Positions 1 to 8,671 of a stretch of 23,798 bases of DNA are shown one piece after another. Both the position numbers and the translations under genes were made by a program. Origin of the DNA: a virus; IMG/VR virus record IMGVR_UViG_3300030107_000526, positions 1 to 23,798 of that record; one strand, 5' to 3'. The notes below the pieces were generated by a model that was not told where the DNA came from, did no database searches, and worked only from the letters and a program-made list of their open reading frames with translations. Position 1 is the first letter of the stretch; every line of letters starts with the position of its first letter.

Positions 1-32
1 AATTATATTTCTGTATTAATTGCACTGCGGCG

Positions 33-473
33 TTATACCACACACTCCGACATAAGCCTAGCCATTTCTTTTGCACGGTTAGGTGTCTGTTTTGCCCATC
101 GTGAATCAAGCATTTGAACGGACGCTTCTGCGTAATCTGGTGGATCTTGCTGAAGCGCCTGCCACATTTTTCTAAACTTGGAAACTCCTGTCCCCCCAAG
201 CTGAAAAATCATTTCAATGATAATAATTTTTGCATCATCACTTATTTTTAATCCTTCGCATTTTAAATCGGCTTGACGTATAGCCTGTTGCAAATCTTTT
301 TTTAATATGTCCATTAAAAAATCTTCTTCGTATTCTTTTCCGTCCTCCCAAAATTCTTCTACACACAGATGGCCAACGCCCACGGTGCGCTTACCTAATG
401 TATCTAGATAAACGTGATTTTTATAGCCTTCGTGTTTTTTTACTGATTTAAGTAATTTATCCATGTCAATCAT
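33..473 (-). CDS. T4-type lysozyme (GH24 endolysin)
   Basis: This 146-aa enzyme should cut the glycan strand of peptidoglycan to release phage at lysis. The N-terminus carries the GH24 catalytic set: Glu15 in HEGY, Asp24 in YLDTLG and Thr30 in RTVGVGH. Their spacing (9 and 6 residues) equals that of Glu11, Asp20 and Thr26 in T4 lysozyme. The region ending in DSRWAKQTPNRAKEMARLM matches the conserved C-terminal part of the family, and the length is typical. There is no signal peptide or N-terminal membrane anchor, so a holin would be needed for export; the 67-aa membrane protein two genes upstream is the candidate. An AAAGGAG ribosome site lies about ten bases before the ATG. It is the last complete gene of the transcript in this window. 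Confidence 0.93.
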   Translation of the reverse strand: MIDMDKLLKSVKKHEGYKNHVYLDTLGKRTVGVGHLCVEEFWEDGKEYEEDFLMDILKKDLQQAIRQADLKCEGLKISDDAKIIIIEMIFQLGGTGVSKFRKMWQALQQDPPDYAEASVQMLDSRWAKQTPNRAKEMARLMSECVV

Positions 474-487
474 ATTATTGTGCTCCT

Positions 488-1102
488 TTATGCATTGTAA
501 AAATCATATAATTTTTTGTCTATCGCTGCGTCACGATACATTTTTTTAAATACGGATCCTAATCCTTGAACTTGTCTTCCTGATAAAGTATTAAAATAAT
601 TCATGTATTCGCTTATGTGTGGTATGTTCAAAGCTGTTGCACCTTCAAAATCTCTACCAGGCGTCTTCATGTCTTTCACAGTATATTCATTTGTTGGAAA
701 AGCGTCCATTATTCCACCTTGATAATCTATTACACCCATATTTCTAAGATCATCTAAAAGAAGCACAAGAGAATCAGGATCAGTGTCTTGTCTCAATACA
801 TCAGGAAAACCTTTGTCAGGTATATATCCTTCAAATTGATCTGGATAAAATGTTTGTCCATAATCACCCTCCCTTAATGGAGTTGTTTCAAATTCCGGAA
901 GCTCTATAGTTCTATCAATGGGTGAGTCTGGCGGTATAAAAAAAGGCATTTGTCTTGGACTTTCTCCACCTCGAAAAGTTTCAAATTTTTCTACATCACC
1001 ATAATTAGGAGCCAATCTATTGTATAATTGATCTATATCATAATTTCCAATATCTGAAGATGGATTATTTTTCCTTGCTATATAACGTTCTCTTCTATCC
1101 AT
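488..1102 (-). CDS. Hypothetical late protein with RERYIAR N-terminus
   Basis: A 204-aa protein of unknown function, with no recognised domain, signal peptide or membrane segment. It is acidic and rich in Pro and Asp. It begins MDRRERYIAR, and the seven residues RERYIAR also occur at residues 24-30 of the 221-aa protein at 8672-9337; both proteins then continue with Pro-rich, acidic, loosely similar sequence. Its start codon shares one base with the stop of the 67-aa gene upstream (TAATG), so its translation is probably coupled. It sits between the membrane protein and the lysozyme, so it may belong to the lysis group, or it may be a virion protein placed at the end of the structural run. The sequence does not decide between these. 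Confidence 0.8.
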   Translation of the reverse strand: MDRRERYIARKNNPSSDIGNYDIDQLYNRLAPNYGDVEKFETFRGGESPRQMPFFIPPDSPIDRTIELPEFETTPLREGDYGQTFYPDQFEGYIPDKGFPDVLRQDTDPDSLVLLLDDLRNMGVIDYQGGIMDAFPTNEYTVKDMKTPGRDFEGATALNIPHISEYMNYFNTLSGRQVQGLGSVFKKMYRDAAIDKKLYDFYNA

Positions 1103-1305
1103 TATCTATCTAATTTTTTATTTATGTTTTTTACTTCGTTTTCTATAACCGCTATCCTAGCTTCCATTTTTGTAAACAAAATAAGTGCTTCTTCTACTCT
1201 ATCTATGTCACGTTCCATTGCATTGATACGCTGTGATGTCATGCCCCATGTAGCACCAAGTGCTACAAAGATTCCTATAATCCACATTGCGTCTCTTATG
1301 CTCAT
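1102..1305 (-). CDS. Small membrane/coiled-coil protein, candidate holin or inner-membrane spanin
   Basis: A 67-aa protein with one hydrophobic N-terminal segment (about residues 7-22, MWIIGIFVALGATWGM) followed by a charged helical region (about 25-67) with heptad-like spacing of Ile, Val and Leu, consistent with a coiled coil. A short N-terminal membrane helix plus coiled coil fits a small holin or an Rz-like inner-membrane spanin subunit. No outer-membrane lipoprotein partner with a lipobox was seen nearby. It overlaps its neighbours by one base at both ends (TAATG), and a lysozyme lies two genes downstream, which favours a lysis role. The ribosome site is weak (GGTAAG), so coupling to the long gene upstream may drive its translation. 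The function is inferred from topology and position. Confidence 0.72.
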   Translation of the reverse strand: MSIRDAMWIIGIFVALGATWGMTSQRINAMERDIDRVEEALILFTKMEARIAVIENEVKNINKKLDR

Positions 1306-4300
1306 TAACTTACCAAAGATATTATTCCACCCTTCGCTGCCATACGTGGTGCCACTCTATTAGCGAGTGCCTGGTCCAAGTTTCCTTCATACAAGGAAGC
1401 TGCAGCTGCAGGATTCATGTTAGTATTTTGTAATATGGATGAGCCAATACTTGATACTTCATCCGCAAAATAATTTGCATCTGGTTTAGGAGGATTTTGT
1501 ATTCTATCTAAAATTTGCATTCCAGGTGATGAGCCTGGTGTGCCCATTGTATCCTCTACTATCCCTTTACCAGTATCTAAAACTTGTTTACCAGCATCAC
1601 TAAATAGCTCTAACGCACTTCTTGCCGGTGCCATACTTTGTCCAACTTGTTCTCTGTATCGTTGTTCTTTTTCAATTTCTGCTAGTTCACGGTCAAACTC
1701 TTGCCACTCTTCAGGTCGTAATCTTACAAGACGAACAAAGTTAGCAAGTCTAACTTGCTCTGGTAATGTATCATCTAAAATGTTTTTGTAGGCACGAAGC
1801 GATGGTGGACTCGTTAATATGCCACCCATGTATCTTACACCATATGCTAGTGCTGCTGGTATTAACCAACCACTTCCAAAAGTTGCAAGCGCACCAGCTC
1901 CTGCTGTTTTTGCTTGTATTCCTAATGCAGAAGTTGGCAATGCTGAAGCAATACCTGATCGCACTCCACCCATGACTGCACGACGTGCCATGAAAGTACT
2001 TATCTCTGGTATGCCGTTTGCTGCAGCTGCACTCATGACTGTTGCAAAATCATCTAAATCTTTTAGTGTTGGTAACTGTGCTGCTTGTTTACCAGTTATA
2101 CCTTGTGCAAATTCATATTGTATGCCTTTCAATCCTTCATTAAAATTAACATTATCAAACTCTCTTGTAATACCTGTTTGACCATCACGTACAACTATCT
2201 TTGATACTTGTGGTCCTGGTAATGCTTTTTCAAATAAAGTTTTTAGTGGATTATCTTTACCTAAACCAAGTGCACGTTTAAATGCATCACCATCAAATAA
2301 CTCCGCACCATCTTTTTGTACAATTGAGTTGTTAAATACTTTGTTTAAATAAATACCTAAACCTTCGTAGTAAGCTTTATCACCAACAATGTTTTTCATT
2401 GTTGCTAAATTTGTAGCAGCGTTTGCTGGATCTTTTCTTGCTATGTCTATGACAGTTTCAAATATGTTTGTTGCTTGACGATCTGGATCTATGTTAATAG
2501 CCATGCCAAATCTTTCTACAGGACCAGCTACAGCTTTTCCTGCTTTTGTAGTGAACATCAACATGCCGTTGCTTACAAACTTTTCATAATCACGCCATAG
2601 TTTTTCTACTTCAGGTATACCTGACTTTGATAAATTACCAATGTCAGCTTCCCATGCTTTATACATGTTTAAAATATCTGCTTGACTTTCACCGTCAGCA
2701 TTCTTTAAAAACTTGTTATATAGTTTGTCCATTTGATCACGAAGACCATAGTATTGTTCTATCGTTCTAGCACCTGCAACACCTGGATCTATGATTTGTG
2801 TTTTTAAGAAATCAAGAAAAGGTTCTGGAACTGCTTTACCAATCACAGCTGTGCCTTCATTTGTCGGTGCTATTTGTCTTTGTGCTGTGCCTCTTTGAAA
2901 TATTCTTTTTGCTTCATTAACTAATGTCGAATCATCCACGACAGCACCATATTTTCTTGATGCTTCTAAAAGTAATTGTTGTTTTTCTGCAGCTGCGTCT
3001 CTAAATCCTCTTGCTGCTGCACCACCCAATCCTGCAATTCTTGCGCCATGTTCACTAACATTTAGTATTGGTGCAAAAGTTAATTTTTGTATTATACTGC
3101 CACCAAGATCCATGTACGCATTCATCTGATCTGCTTTGTTTCTATATATTTTTGTACCTATGACTGGTGCACGTCCAAGAAGTTTCATTAAACCTGATAA
3201 CATAGGAGAGCCAACATCAGATCGTTGCACGTTTGTGCCAATCATTCTTTGTGTTGGAGGTATTATATCTCCAATTTGTTTTAATGGTGTTTTTAATTCT
3301 GCTGGACTTAGAAAGTTAAACACAGGGCTTCTTATCAATCTTGTCATTAAATTACCGATGATAGGTATATTTAGTTGTATGTTTTGCATACGTCCACCAA
3401 TTGATGTTTCTATAAATTCTTTTGTCAATGGATCTTCTTGCATCATGGTAGAAAATTTACCAGAACTATATAATCTTTGTTCTGCATCTAATACTTCTTG
3501 ACCAGCAGGAACTCTAGATCCTGCTCTTGGTTTAAACATACCAAATATATTACCACCAACAAATCTTCTTGTTGCATAATATGCAGGTCTTGCTCCAAAG
3601 AAAACACTAGATATTGCACCATCAATCGCTGCATCTTTTAGTGCTCCTTTTATTCTTGTAACTTGATCAGGACGATTAATACCTTCAGGACCAAATGTTA
3701 ATCTTTCCGGTATTGCATTTGACATCAATTCTAACATTTGATTGTCACTATTTTTCAAAAACTTTTTTGCTGTGCCAGCTTTGTTCATTATGTCTAACTG
3801 AACTTCATAACCATAGTCAGCAACACCTACACCCATAGCACCACCAAGAATAGCACCCATTGCTTTTGCCCACCAAGGCCCACCTACCTTACCGCCACGT
3901 GCCATGCCAGCCATAAATCTTTTTCCTATGCCTTTTGTTCCGTATCTGTAATAATCACCAAAAGCATCAAGAAGCACAGGTCCAGCCTTAAATCCTTTTA
4001 ACATACCAATTGTACCTGCAACCATTTCTTGCCCAGCTTCAACAACAGGATAAGGATTTGGTGTTGATGTATACAAACCAAACTCGTCTTCGTTAAGTAA
4101 CGTGCTTGGTGTTATCGTTGTAAAATCTTTTTGTGATAAACCCATTGATCTAATGTACGCTTGTATGTCAGCGTCAAGCTCAGCTGCTTGTTGTTGATTC
4201 ATGTCAGGGTATTTTTCTTTTGCGCGGTGAATAATGTTAACCACATTATCACGCACTGTGTCTCTTTTTTCTCTATATGTTTTTAAGTTTTGTAATTCAA

Positions 4301-4565
4301 TGGCACGTGCATCTAATTCTTGTTGTGATGCAACAAAAGGATTTGATTTACCAAAAGGTTTACCAGGTAGTAAAAGATTACCAAGCATTTGAAATGGTGC
4401 AGAAAAAGCCTCTGCAACAGGTTCCATTGATTTTCTATTCTTACCAATTATTTCTTCTGCTTTTGTTTGTGGCACACCACCTTCAGTTTTACTTACAAAT
4501 TTTTTATCTTTTGCATCTAACTCTGATGCCGCTTTTTCAAACTGTTTTGTTGTTACATCTACCAT
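1305..4565 (-). CDS. Giant virion protein, candidate internal core/ejection protein (T7 gp16 position)
   Basis: A 1086-aa protein, the largest in the window, of a kind found near the end of the structural block in marine short-tailed phages. The N-terminal 180 residues are charged and helical. Two hydrophobic Gly/Ala-rich stretches stand out, at about residues 231-250 (WWAKAMGAILGGAMGVGVAD) and about 890-915 before ILTSPPSL. The C-terminus ends in a short basic/Gly motif, RMAAKGGIISLVS. Size, late position and possible membrane-active segments suggest an ejected inner-core protein like T7 gp16 (1318 aa). I could not find the lytic transglycosylase motif that T7 gp16 carries at its N-terminus, so homology is not shown. 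It shares a TAATG overlap with both neighbours. Confidence 0.85.
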   Translation of the reverse strand: MVDVTTKQFEKAASELDAKDKKFVSKTEGGVPQTKAEEIIGKNRKSMEPVAEAFSAPFQMLGNLLLPGKPFGKSNPFVASQQELDARAIELQNLKTYREKRDTVRDNVVNIIHRAKEKYPDMNQQQAAELDADIQAYIRSMGLSQKDFTTITPSTLLNEDEFGLYTSTPNPYPVVEAGQEMVAGTIGMLKGFKAGPVLLDAFGDYYRYGTKGIGKRFMAGMARGGKVGGPWWAKAMGAILGGAMGVGVADYGYEVQLDIMNKAGTAKKFLKNSDNQMLELMSNAIPERLTFGPEGINRPDQVTRIKGALKDAAIDGAISSVFFGARPAYYATRRFVGGNIFGMFKPRAGSRVPAGQEVLDAEQRLYSSGKFSTMMQEDPLTKEFIETSIGGRMQNIQLNIPIIGNLMTRLIRSPVFNFLSPAELKTPLKQIGDIIPPTQRMIGTNVQRSDVGSPMLSGLMKLLGRAPVIGTKIYRNKADQMNAYMDLGGSIIQKLTFAPILNVSEHGARIAGLGGAAARGFRDAAAEKQQLLLEASRKYGAVVDDSTLVNEAKRIFQRGTAQRQIAPTNEGTAVIGKAVPEPFLDFLKTQIIDPGVAGARTIEQYYGLRDQMDKLYNKFLKNADGESQADILNMYKAWEADIGNLSKSGIPEVEKLWRDYEKFVSNGMLMFTTKAGKAVAGPVERFGMAINIDPDRQATNIFETVIDIARKDPANAATNLATMKNIVGDKAYYEGLGIYLNKVFNNSIVQKDGAELFDGDAFKRALGLGKDNPLKTLFEKALPGPQVSKIVVRDGQTGITREFDNVNFNEGLKGIQYEFAQGITGKQAAQLPTLKDLDDFATVMSAAAANGIPEISTFMARRAVMGGVRSGIASALPTSALGIQAKTAGAGALATFGSGWLIPAALAYGVRYMGGILTSPPSLRAYKNILDDTLPEQVRLANFVRLVRLRPEEWQEFDRELAEIEKEQRYREQVGQSMAPARSALELFSDAGKQVLDTGKGIVEDTMGTPGSSPGMQILDRIQNPPKPDANYFADEVSSIGSSILQNTNMNPAAAASLYEGNLDQALANRVAPRMAAKGGIISLVS

Positions 4566-6406
4566 TAATTTAATCCGTATTTATTTAATATGCTTTCATA
4601 AGTCGTATCGCTTTTTTTCATATTTTCATTGTGGTCTACTAATATGTTACCTTCAAAACTTTTCATCCAATCTGCGTATCCCATGCCACCTGATATATCA
4701 AGGTTCAATGCACGTTCAGACGGGTTGTTTGATAACCAATTGTAATATGCATTTTCTAATTTTTTAGATCCTTCTATTGTAAAGAACTCTGGTTGTTTTT
4801 CTTTGTCGTAACCAGCAAGTGTCAAAGCACCTGACATGTTATTGTATAGTTGATTGTATATTCTTACATAGTTTTGTATAATTGCTTTGTCTGTTGTACG
4901 ACCACCAATACCTGTTAGTCTTACGTCTTCAAATGATCTACGTAAAACGTCTGCCAACATACGACCAGTTGGCTGTCTGTCTCTTGCTAACATCAAGCCT
5001 ATTGTTGTTTCAAATGTTTCTAGTACAGATCGTTCACCACCAGATTGTAAAAGTTTTGTAAATGTGTCTGCAACAACGTACGCTCTTGCTGGATTACCAT
5101 TAGTATCTACACCGTAATCATCGCCACCCAAAGCTGTACCATATCTATCTTGTGTTAATCCATTACCACCATATTTGTTTTCTCTATCAATAAATACAGG
5201 CACTTCGACACCGCCAATATTCATTGTGCCGTTTGCTGTTTCACGAACAGCAAAACCTGAACCTGTAGGATCTGAAGAGTCAAAATCACCTGCAATTACT
5301 TGCCCTGTAAATTCTTCAAATACTTGTGCAACTGGCCCTATTATTTTTCCTATTTCACCTGACGCACCAATTAAGTCTGGTCTTTCAATAATAAGTGGTA
5401 TAATTTCATTTGCTAGTGGTATCAATCCACGTTTAACGTATTGTGCATATCCCACTTGAGCGTCAGAAGATGCATCACCTTTTACATTTATTTGATCAGC
5501 ATAGTTTAATCCAAAAGCATCTTGTCCTTCACCAGCTTCAACAAAACTAAATACATCAAAACCATACGCTTGGTTAAACCCATAAAATTTACTTTCTTCT
5601 GGACTTGTTCTTTTCACTGTCAATACTTTTAGTGGTTTTTCTAATTTAATTGGTTGACCTTTTGCATCCAAAGATAAACTACCATCATCCTCTGTTTTGT
5701 AATTTTGATATACCATGACATATGGACCACTTCTATCCTGCATATCTTCCATTTGATCAAAATATAGATCTAATGCAGCAGCTCCTATTTCACGATCGGC
5801 TTTTGCTTTTTCTACACCCATTTCAAATAATAAAGGTGCAGTCTGTTGTCCTGTTTGCCCTATGACATCAAAGAAACCTCTAAGGCCTGGTTGATCTGTT
5901 CTGCCTGACATTAATGAAGATCCTATTTGCATCAACAGTGCAACTTTTTGTAATTTATCTCCGGATGAATCGCCTATAAATTGTCTAATTACATCTTTAT
6001 AGTTGTTTATTCTTTGCACACTATCATTATCTATATAAGCTGAAATAGCCGTATTATTTTGTACATCGTTTGATTGAAAGTTATCTGTTTCTACACCAGC
6101 ACCCTGGTTAGATGTGTTGGCTTGTTCGTTTTTTTGTTCTTCAATTGTTGATTCTACTTGATTATCTATTGTAACACCACCCGTATCTACAGGGCCTTGT
6201 GGTGCAGGATCTTTTGATGTAACGTTTATTTCTGTGCTTATATCAGCTGTCACATCATCTTGAAAATCTGCTGGTGTAATGTTACCTGTGTCTGTAATTG
6301 AATCAACCATCAAAGGTCCAGTGCCAAGGGTAAACATTCTACCCTGTGGTGTATTGAAACCTCTAGCTGTTCTTTGAAATAAAGGTCTTAGTATTGCACT
6401 AACCAT
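4565..6406 (-). CDS. Virion protein, candidate internal core protein (T7 gp15 position)
   Basis: A 613-aa protein with no recognised enzyme domain. After a short basic N-terminus (ILRPLFQRTARGF) comes a low-complexity Asp/Asn/Gln/Thr-rich stretch, about residues 40-125. A mixed helical body follows, with a DNA-ejection-like flavour in LQKVALLMQIGSSLMSGRTD around 155-175. The Gly/Asp-rich middle (about 380-440) looks like loops rather than a repeat. The gene lies between the Gln-rich protein and the 1086-aa protein, the position of T7 gene 15 (747 aa), and is probably a structural or ejected protein. Its stop overlaps the next start (TAATG), and it begins six bases after the preceding stop. 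The assignment rests on order and size rather than on a motif. Confidence 0.82.
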   Translation of the reverse strand: MVSAILRPLFQRTARGFNTPQGRMFTLGTGPLMVDSITDTGNITPADFQDDVTADISTEINVTSKDPAPQGPVDTGGVTIDNQVESTIEEQKNEQANTSNQGAGVETDNFQSNDVQNNTAISAYIDNDSVQRINNYKDVIRQFIGDSSGDKLQKVALLMQIGSSLMSGRTDQPGLRGFFDVIGQTGQQTAPLLFEMGVEKAKADREIGAAALDLYFDQMEDMQDRSGPYVMVYQNYKTEDDGSLSLDAKGQPIKLEKPLKVLTVKRTSPEESKFYGFNQAYGFDVFSFVEAGEGQDAFGLNYADQINVKGDASSDAQVGYAQYVKRGLIPLANEIIPLIIERPDLIGASGEIGKIIGPVAQVFEEFTGQVIAGDFDSSDPTGSGFAVRETANGTMNIGGVEVPVFIDRENKYGGNGLTQDRYGTALGGDDYGVDTNGNPARAYVVADTFTKLLQSGGERSVLETFETTIGLMLARDRQPTGRMLADVLRRSFEDVRLTGIGGRTTDKAIIQNYVRIYNQLYNNMSGALTLAGYDKEKQPEFFTIEGSKKLENAYYNWLSNNPSERALNLDISGGMGYADWMKSFEGNILVDHNENMKKSDTTYESILNKYGLN

Positions 6407-6412
6407 AAGACC

Positions 6413-7270
6413 CTAACCTTTTAATGCTTCGTATGCAGCCAATCCTTGAATACCAGTACCTACAGCTTGTGCTAATGGGTTGACCGTTGGTGAAGTGCCC
6501 ATGGTTGTAGCCATACCACTAGATGGCATGCCTTGATAAATGTCACTAACAAAACCAAGACGTTGAAACGGCTCATAAAGCTGTTGTATTTTTTGACGAT
6601 ACTGTGCGTCTTGTATTTGTTGTGCACGTTGTTGCTGTACTGAACCAGCTGACATAGCAGATGCAATATCCCCCTGTTGCAATGCTTGTTGTTGTGCGCC
6701 GAGTGCTCCAAGACCTTGCGATGCTTGTGCTTGTCTTTGCATTTGATTTTGAAAATTTTGTTGTGCCATTTGCTGTGCTTGTTGAAAGTTTTGTGCTTGT
6801 GCTTGACCAACAGCTTGTGCTTCTTGTCTACCTAATTCTGCTCTTTGTACACCTTGTCTAGCGCCACCGAAAGCACCAGCTCCAACCGCTTGTGCATCGG
6901 CTTGATTTTGTAATTTTTGAAATTGTTGTTCTATACCAGCTATGACTTCGTCTTGATATGGATTCATGTATGCTTGATACGACATAGGATCGTAAGCAGC
7001 TGTACTGCCTAATAGTTCTGTAGTTGCTCTGTCCAAGTATGGTTGAAACGTGCCAAGACCTGCTTGTGTTCTATCAAAAGCTTGTTGTTGCAAGCCTTCA
7101 AAATCTACAACTTCTTGTACAGGAATACCTACAGGATCTTTTGCAAATCCTGACGCTGTATCCATGAGTTGCAGTTTACGCGCTTCAATCTGCGGTGCTT
7201 CACGTTGAAACGTCGTTTGAAACTGGGTTCCCGATGGATCGCTTCCGTCCGATAATCCTGGTATACTCAA
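6413..7270 (-). CDS. Gln/Ala-rich virion protein, DNA-ejection type (T7 gp14 position), TTG start
   Basis: A 285-aa protein. Residues 101-107 (YMNPYQD), followed by a helix and the Gly-rich motif GAGAFGGARQGVQRAE at 131-146, form a signature I know from putative ejection or internal virion proteins of marine phages. Residues 115-232 are extremely Gln- and Ala-rich and should be long helix. The C-terminus (about 265-283) is hydrophobic and Gly/Ala-rich. It starts with TTG: the codon at 7270-7268 shares bases with the TGA of the upstream gene (TTGA), and an AGGAG site lies six bases before it. The long repeat-like look of the DNA comes from repeated Gln codons. It sits between the GNAT-like gene and the 613-aa gene. 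Confidence 0.84.
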   Translation of the reverse strand: MSIPGLSDGSDPSGTQFQTTFQREAPQIEARKLQLMDTASGFAKDPVGIPVQEVVDFEGLQQQAFDRTQAGLGTFQPYLDRATTELLGSTAAYDPMSYQAYMNPYQDEVIAGIEQQFQKLQNQADAQAVGAGAFGGARQGVQRAELGRQEAQAVGQAQAQNFQQAQQMAQQNFQNQMQRQAQASQGLGALGAQQQALQQGDIASAMSAGSVQQQRAQQIQDAQYRQKIQQLYEPFQRLGFVSDIYQGMPSSGMATTMGTSPTVNPLAQAVGTGIQGLAAYEALKG

Positions 7271-7713
7271 AATACTCTCCTATAATTTGTTCCAATTTTT
7301 TCCATCCCTAAACGTTTTGCAACTTTATCAAAACTGCCTACTTGTTCAGAGACACTTAATATTACCTCTTTCACTTTATTCATCTCTGACCAATCTACAA
7401 ACTTTTTCATTAATTGTATACCGGTCATTTTACCTCGCTCCTCTGGAACTACATATAGTTCCAATTGTCTACTAAAAGTATCTTTACTGTAAGGAAACTC
7501 CAATATGCATCCTATCATGAAACCTATTGGTTCTTCCTTTTTTGTAGCAATGATACCAAACATATTTGCTTTGTTCATTGCTGCGAAGAAATAGTTTTTA
7601 ACTTTTTCTTCGTTTATCTCCACTTCATTCCCCCAGTGAGATTCTTGTAAAAAGTCTTTGCTTACTTTTTGAATCCAATGAAGATCTTTCTCTTCGAAAA
7701 ATCTCCAATCCAT
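7267..7713 (-). CDS. GNAT-like acetyltransferase fold protein (T7 gp13 position)
   Basis: A 148-aa GNAT-fold protein. A beta strand with GFMIGCI (about 64-70) leads to the acyl-CoA motif region LELYVVPEERGKMTGIQLM (84-102), then the helix and strand VKEVILSVSE and a C-terminal FDKVAKRLGMEKIGTNYRRVF typical of the family. The pyrophosphate-binding pattern R-x-x-G-x-G reads R93-G-K-M96-T-G98: the first glycine is methionine, so the enzyme may be weak or inactive. It lies inside the virion block, immediately before the Gln-rich protein. T7 gp13 (138 aa) has a similar size and place, and I recall it as GNAT-like in fold. This could be a true acetyltransferase or a structural relative. The start has only a weak ribosome site. 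Confidence 0.85.
   Translation of the reverse strand: MDWRFFEEKDLHWIQKVSKDFLQESHWGNEVEINEEKVKNYFFAAMNKANMFGIIATKKEEPIGFMIGCILEFPYSKDTFSRQLELYVVPEERGKMTGIQLMKKFVDWSEMNKVKEVILSVSEQVGSFDKVAKRLGMEKIGTNYRRVF
7277..7281 (-). promoter_or_regulatory. Ribosome binding site that decides a TTG start
   Basis: AGGAG on the minus strand, six bases upstream of the TTG at 7270-7268. No in-frame ATG lies near, and the conserved-looking protein begins here, so this site supports the unusual start codon and a four-base TTGA overlap with the GNAT-like gene. Confidence 0.75.
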
Positions 7714-7716
7714 TTA

Positions 7717-8670
7717 CTATACCATGGCTTCCGAAGGTTTTTCAGATTCAGGATCAAGTGCGTTCATCATTTTATACATCTTCTTCGCACCTTGCATCCT
7801 ACTACCGTTACCAAAGTTTTCAACAGCCTTTGCTGTCATAACAAATTCTCCATCACTTAACTTTGCATTTATTGCATCATCTTTTGGACCACCTGGGCCA
7901 CTGACCTCGCCACCTGCTTCGTAAGGCGTAAACTTAAATTCACTAGGCACGTAACTGTAATAAGGATTTTGCATCATATCATACATTTGTTTCATACGTC
8001 TTCTTTCCCTTTCCATTTGCATTTCTTCTGCTTGTTCGTCTGTTGGCATGCCGCCAAGCGTGCCTGCAAGTAAAGGTATACCAGCTTTTATATCAAAAGA
8101 TCCTGCTGGTAAATCTGTGCCTAAGAAAGTTTTACCTGCAGTCTGTGTTCTAAATAAATCTGACAACTTCATGCCCGGTGATATTGTTTTTGTAGTTTCA
8201 CCAATCATTTGTGTTTTTGGCATAACGTTTAAAGGTAAACCTTCAACGTTTGTTCTAAACTGTGGCACTGTTTGTGTAAGTGGTTGTCCACCTGGTGCCA
8301 TCAATAAATCCATTGCGCTTACATCACCACCTAAGGCATTAGCCATTGCGTTTGCTTTCATAAAAGAAAACGGAACAGCTGTTAATGCTGAATATAATGC
8401 TGCACGTTCAGGGTTTCTTTGACCCATGAGTCTTGCTATACCATAACTTGTTAAACCAGATGTAACTGGTGCTTTAAGTAACATTGGCATTGCACCAAAC
8501 TTTGTGCCATAACCTTTTAGTAAGGCACCTAAACCTGCACCTTTACCACCAGCCCCTAAAAATGCACCTAATTTTGGTGCAAGATATGGTGCAGCAAACA
8601 TTGCTGCAACAGGTAATATTGGTTTTGCCTTCTTAACTATATTCTTTATTGCTGAATCAAAAAATCCCAT
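7717..8670 (-). CDS. Virion-associated protein with GG-(x)-SGPGGPKDD-(x)-LSDGEFV motif
   Basis: A 317-aa protein. The N-terminus (18-60) is hydrophobic and Gly/Ala-rich, and residues 209-232 form a strongly charged helix (EEMQMERERRRMKQMYDMM). The C-terminal part holds EAGGEVSGPGG (251-261) and then INAKLSDGEFVMTAKAVENF (267-286). This module is one I recognise from many phage virion or tail proteins, where GPG-x-DDxIPAxLSxGEFV is a common form; its function is unknown. The gene follows the 221-aa gene with one base between stop and start. It is likely a minor virion protein, with no enzymatic motif. Confidence 0.82.
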   Translation of the reverse strand: MGFFDSAIKNIVKKAKPILPVAAMFAAPYLAPKLGAFLGAGGKGAGLGALLKGYGTKFGAMPMLLKAPVTSGLTSYGIARLMGQRNPERAALYSALTAVPFSFMKANAMANALGGDVSAMDLLMAPGGQPLTQTVPQFRTNVEGLPLNVMPKTQMIGETTKTISPGMKLSDLFRTQTAGKTFLGTDLPAGSFDIKAGIPLLAGTLGGMPTDEQAEEMQMERERRRMKQMYDMMQNPYYSYVPSEFKFTPYEAGGEVSGPGGPKDDAINAKLSDGEFVMTAKAVENFGNGSRMQGAKKMYKMMNALDPESEKPSEAMV

Positions 8671-8671
8671 A

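Noticed and set aside
1-32. A possible further gene or terminator at the left edge
   Set aside because: Only 32 bases follow the lysozyme stop, with no clear hairpin, ribosome site or start codon.
1305-4565. A lytic transglycosylase domain in the 1086-aa protein
   Set aside because: I looked for the E-S-x-F...GLMQ type motif near the N-terminus, as in T7 gp16, and did not see it.
6560-6910. A short-period repeat rich in TGTTGTGCTTG on the plus strand
   Set aside because: It comes from repeated Gln and Ala codons of the 285-aa protein rather than from a DNA microsatellite or CRISPR-like array; spacing is irregular.
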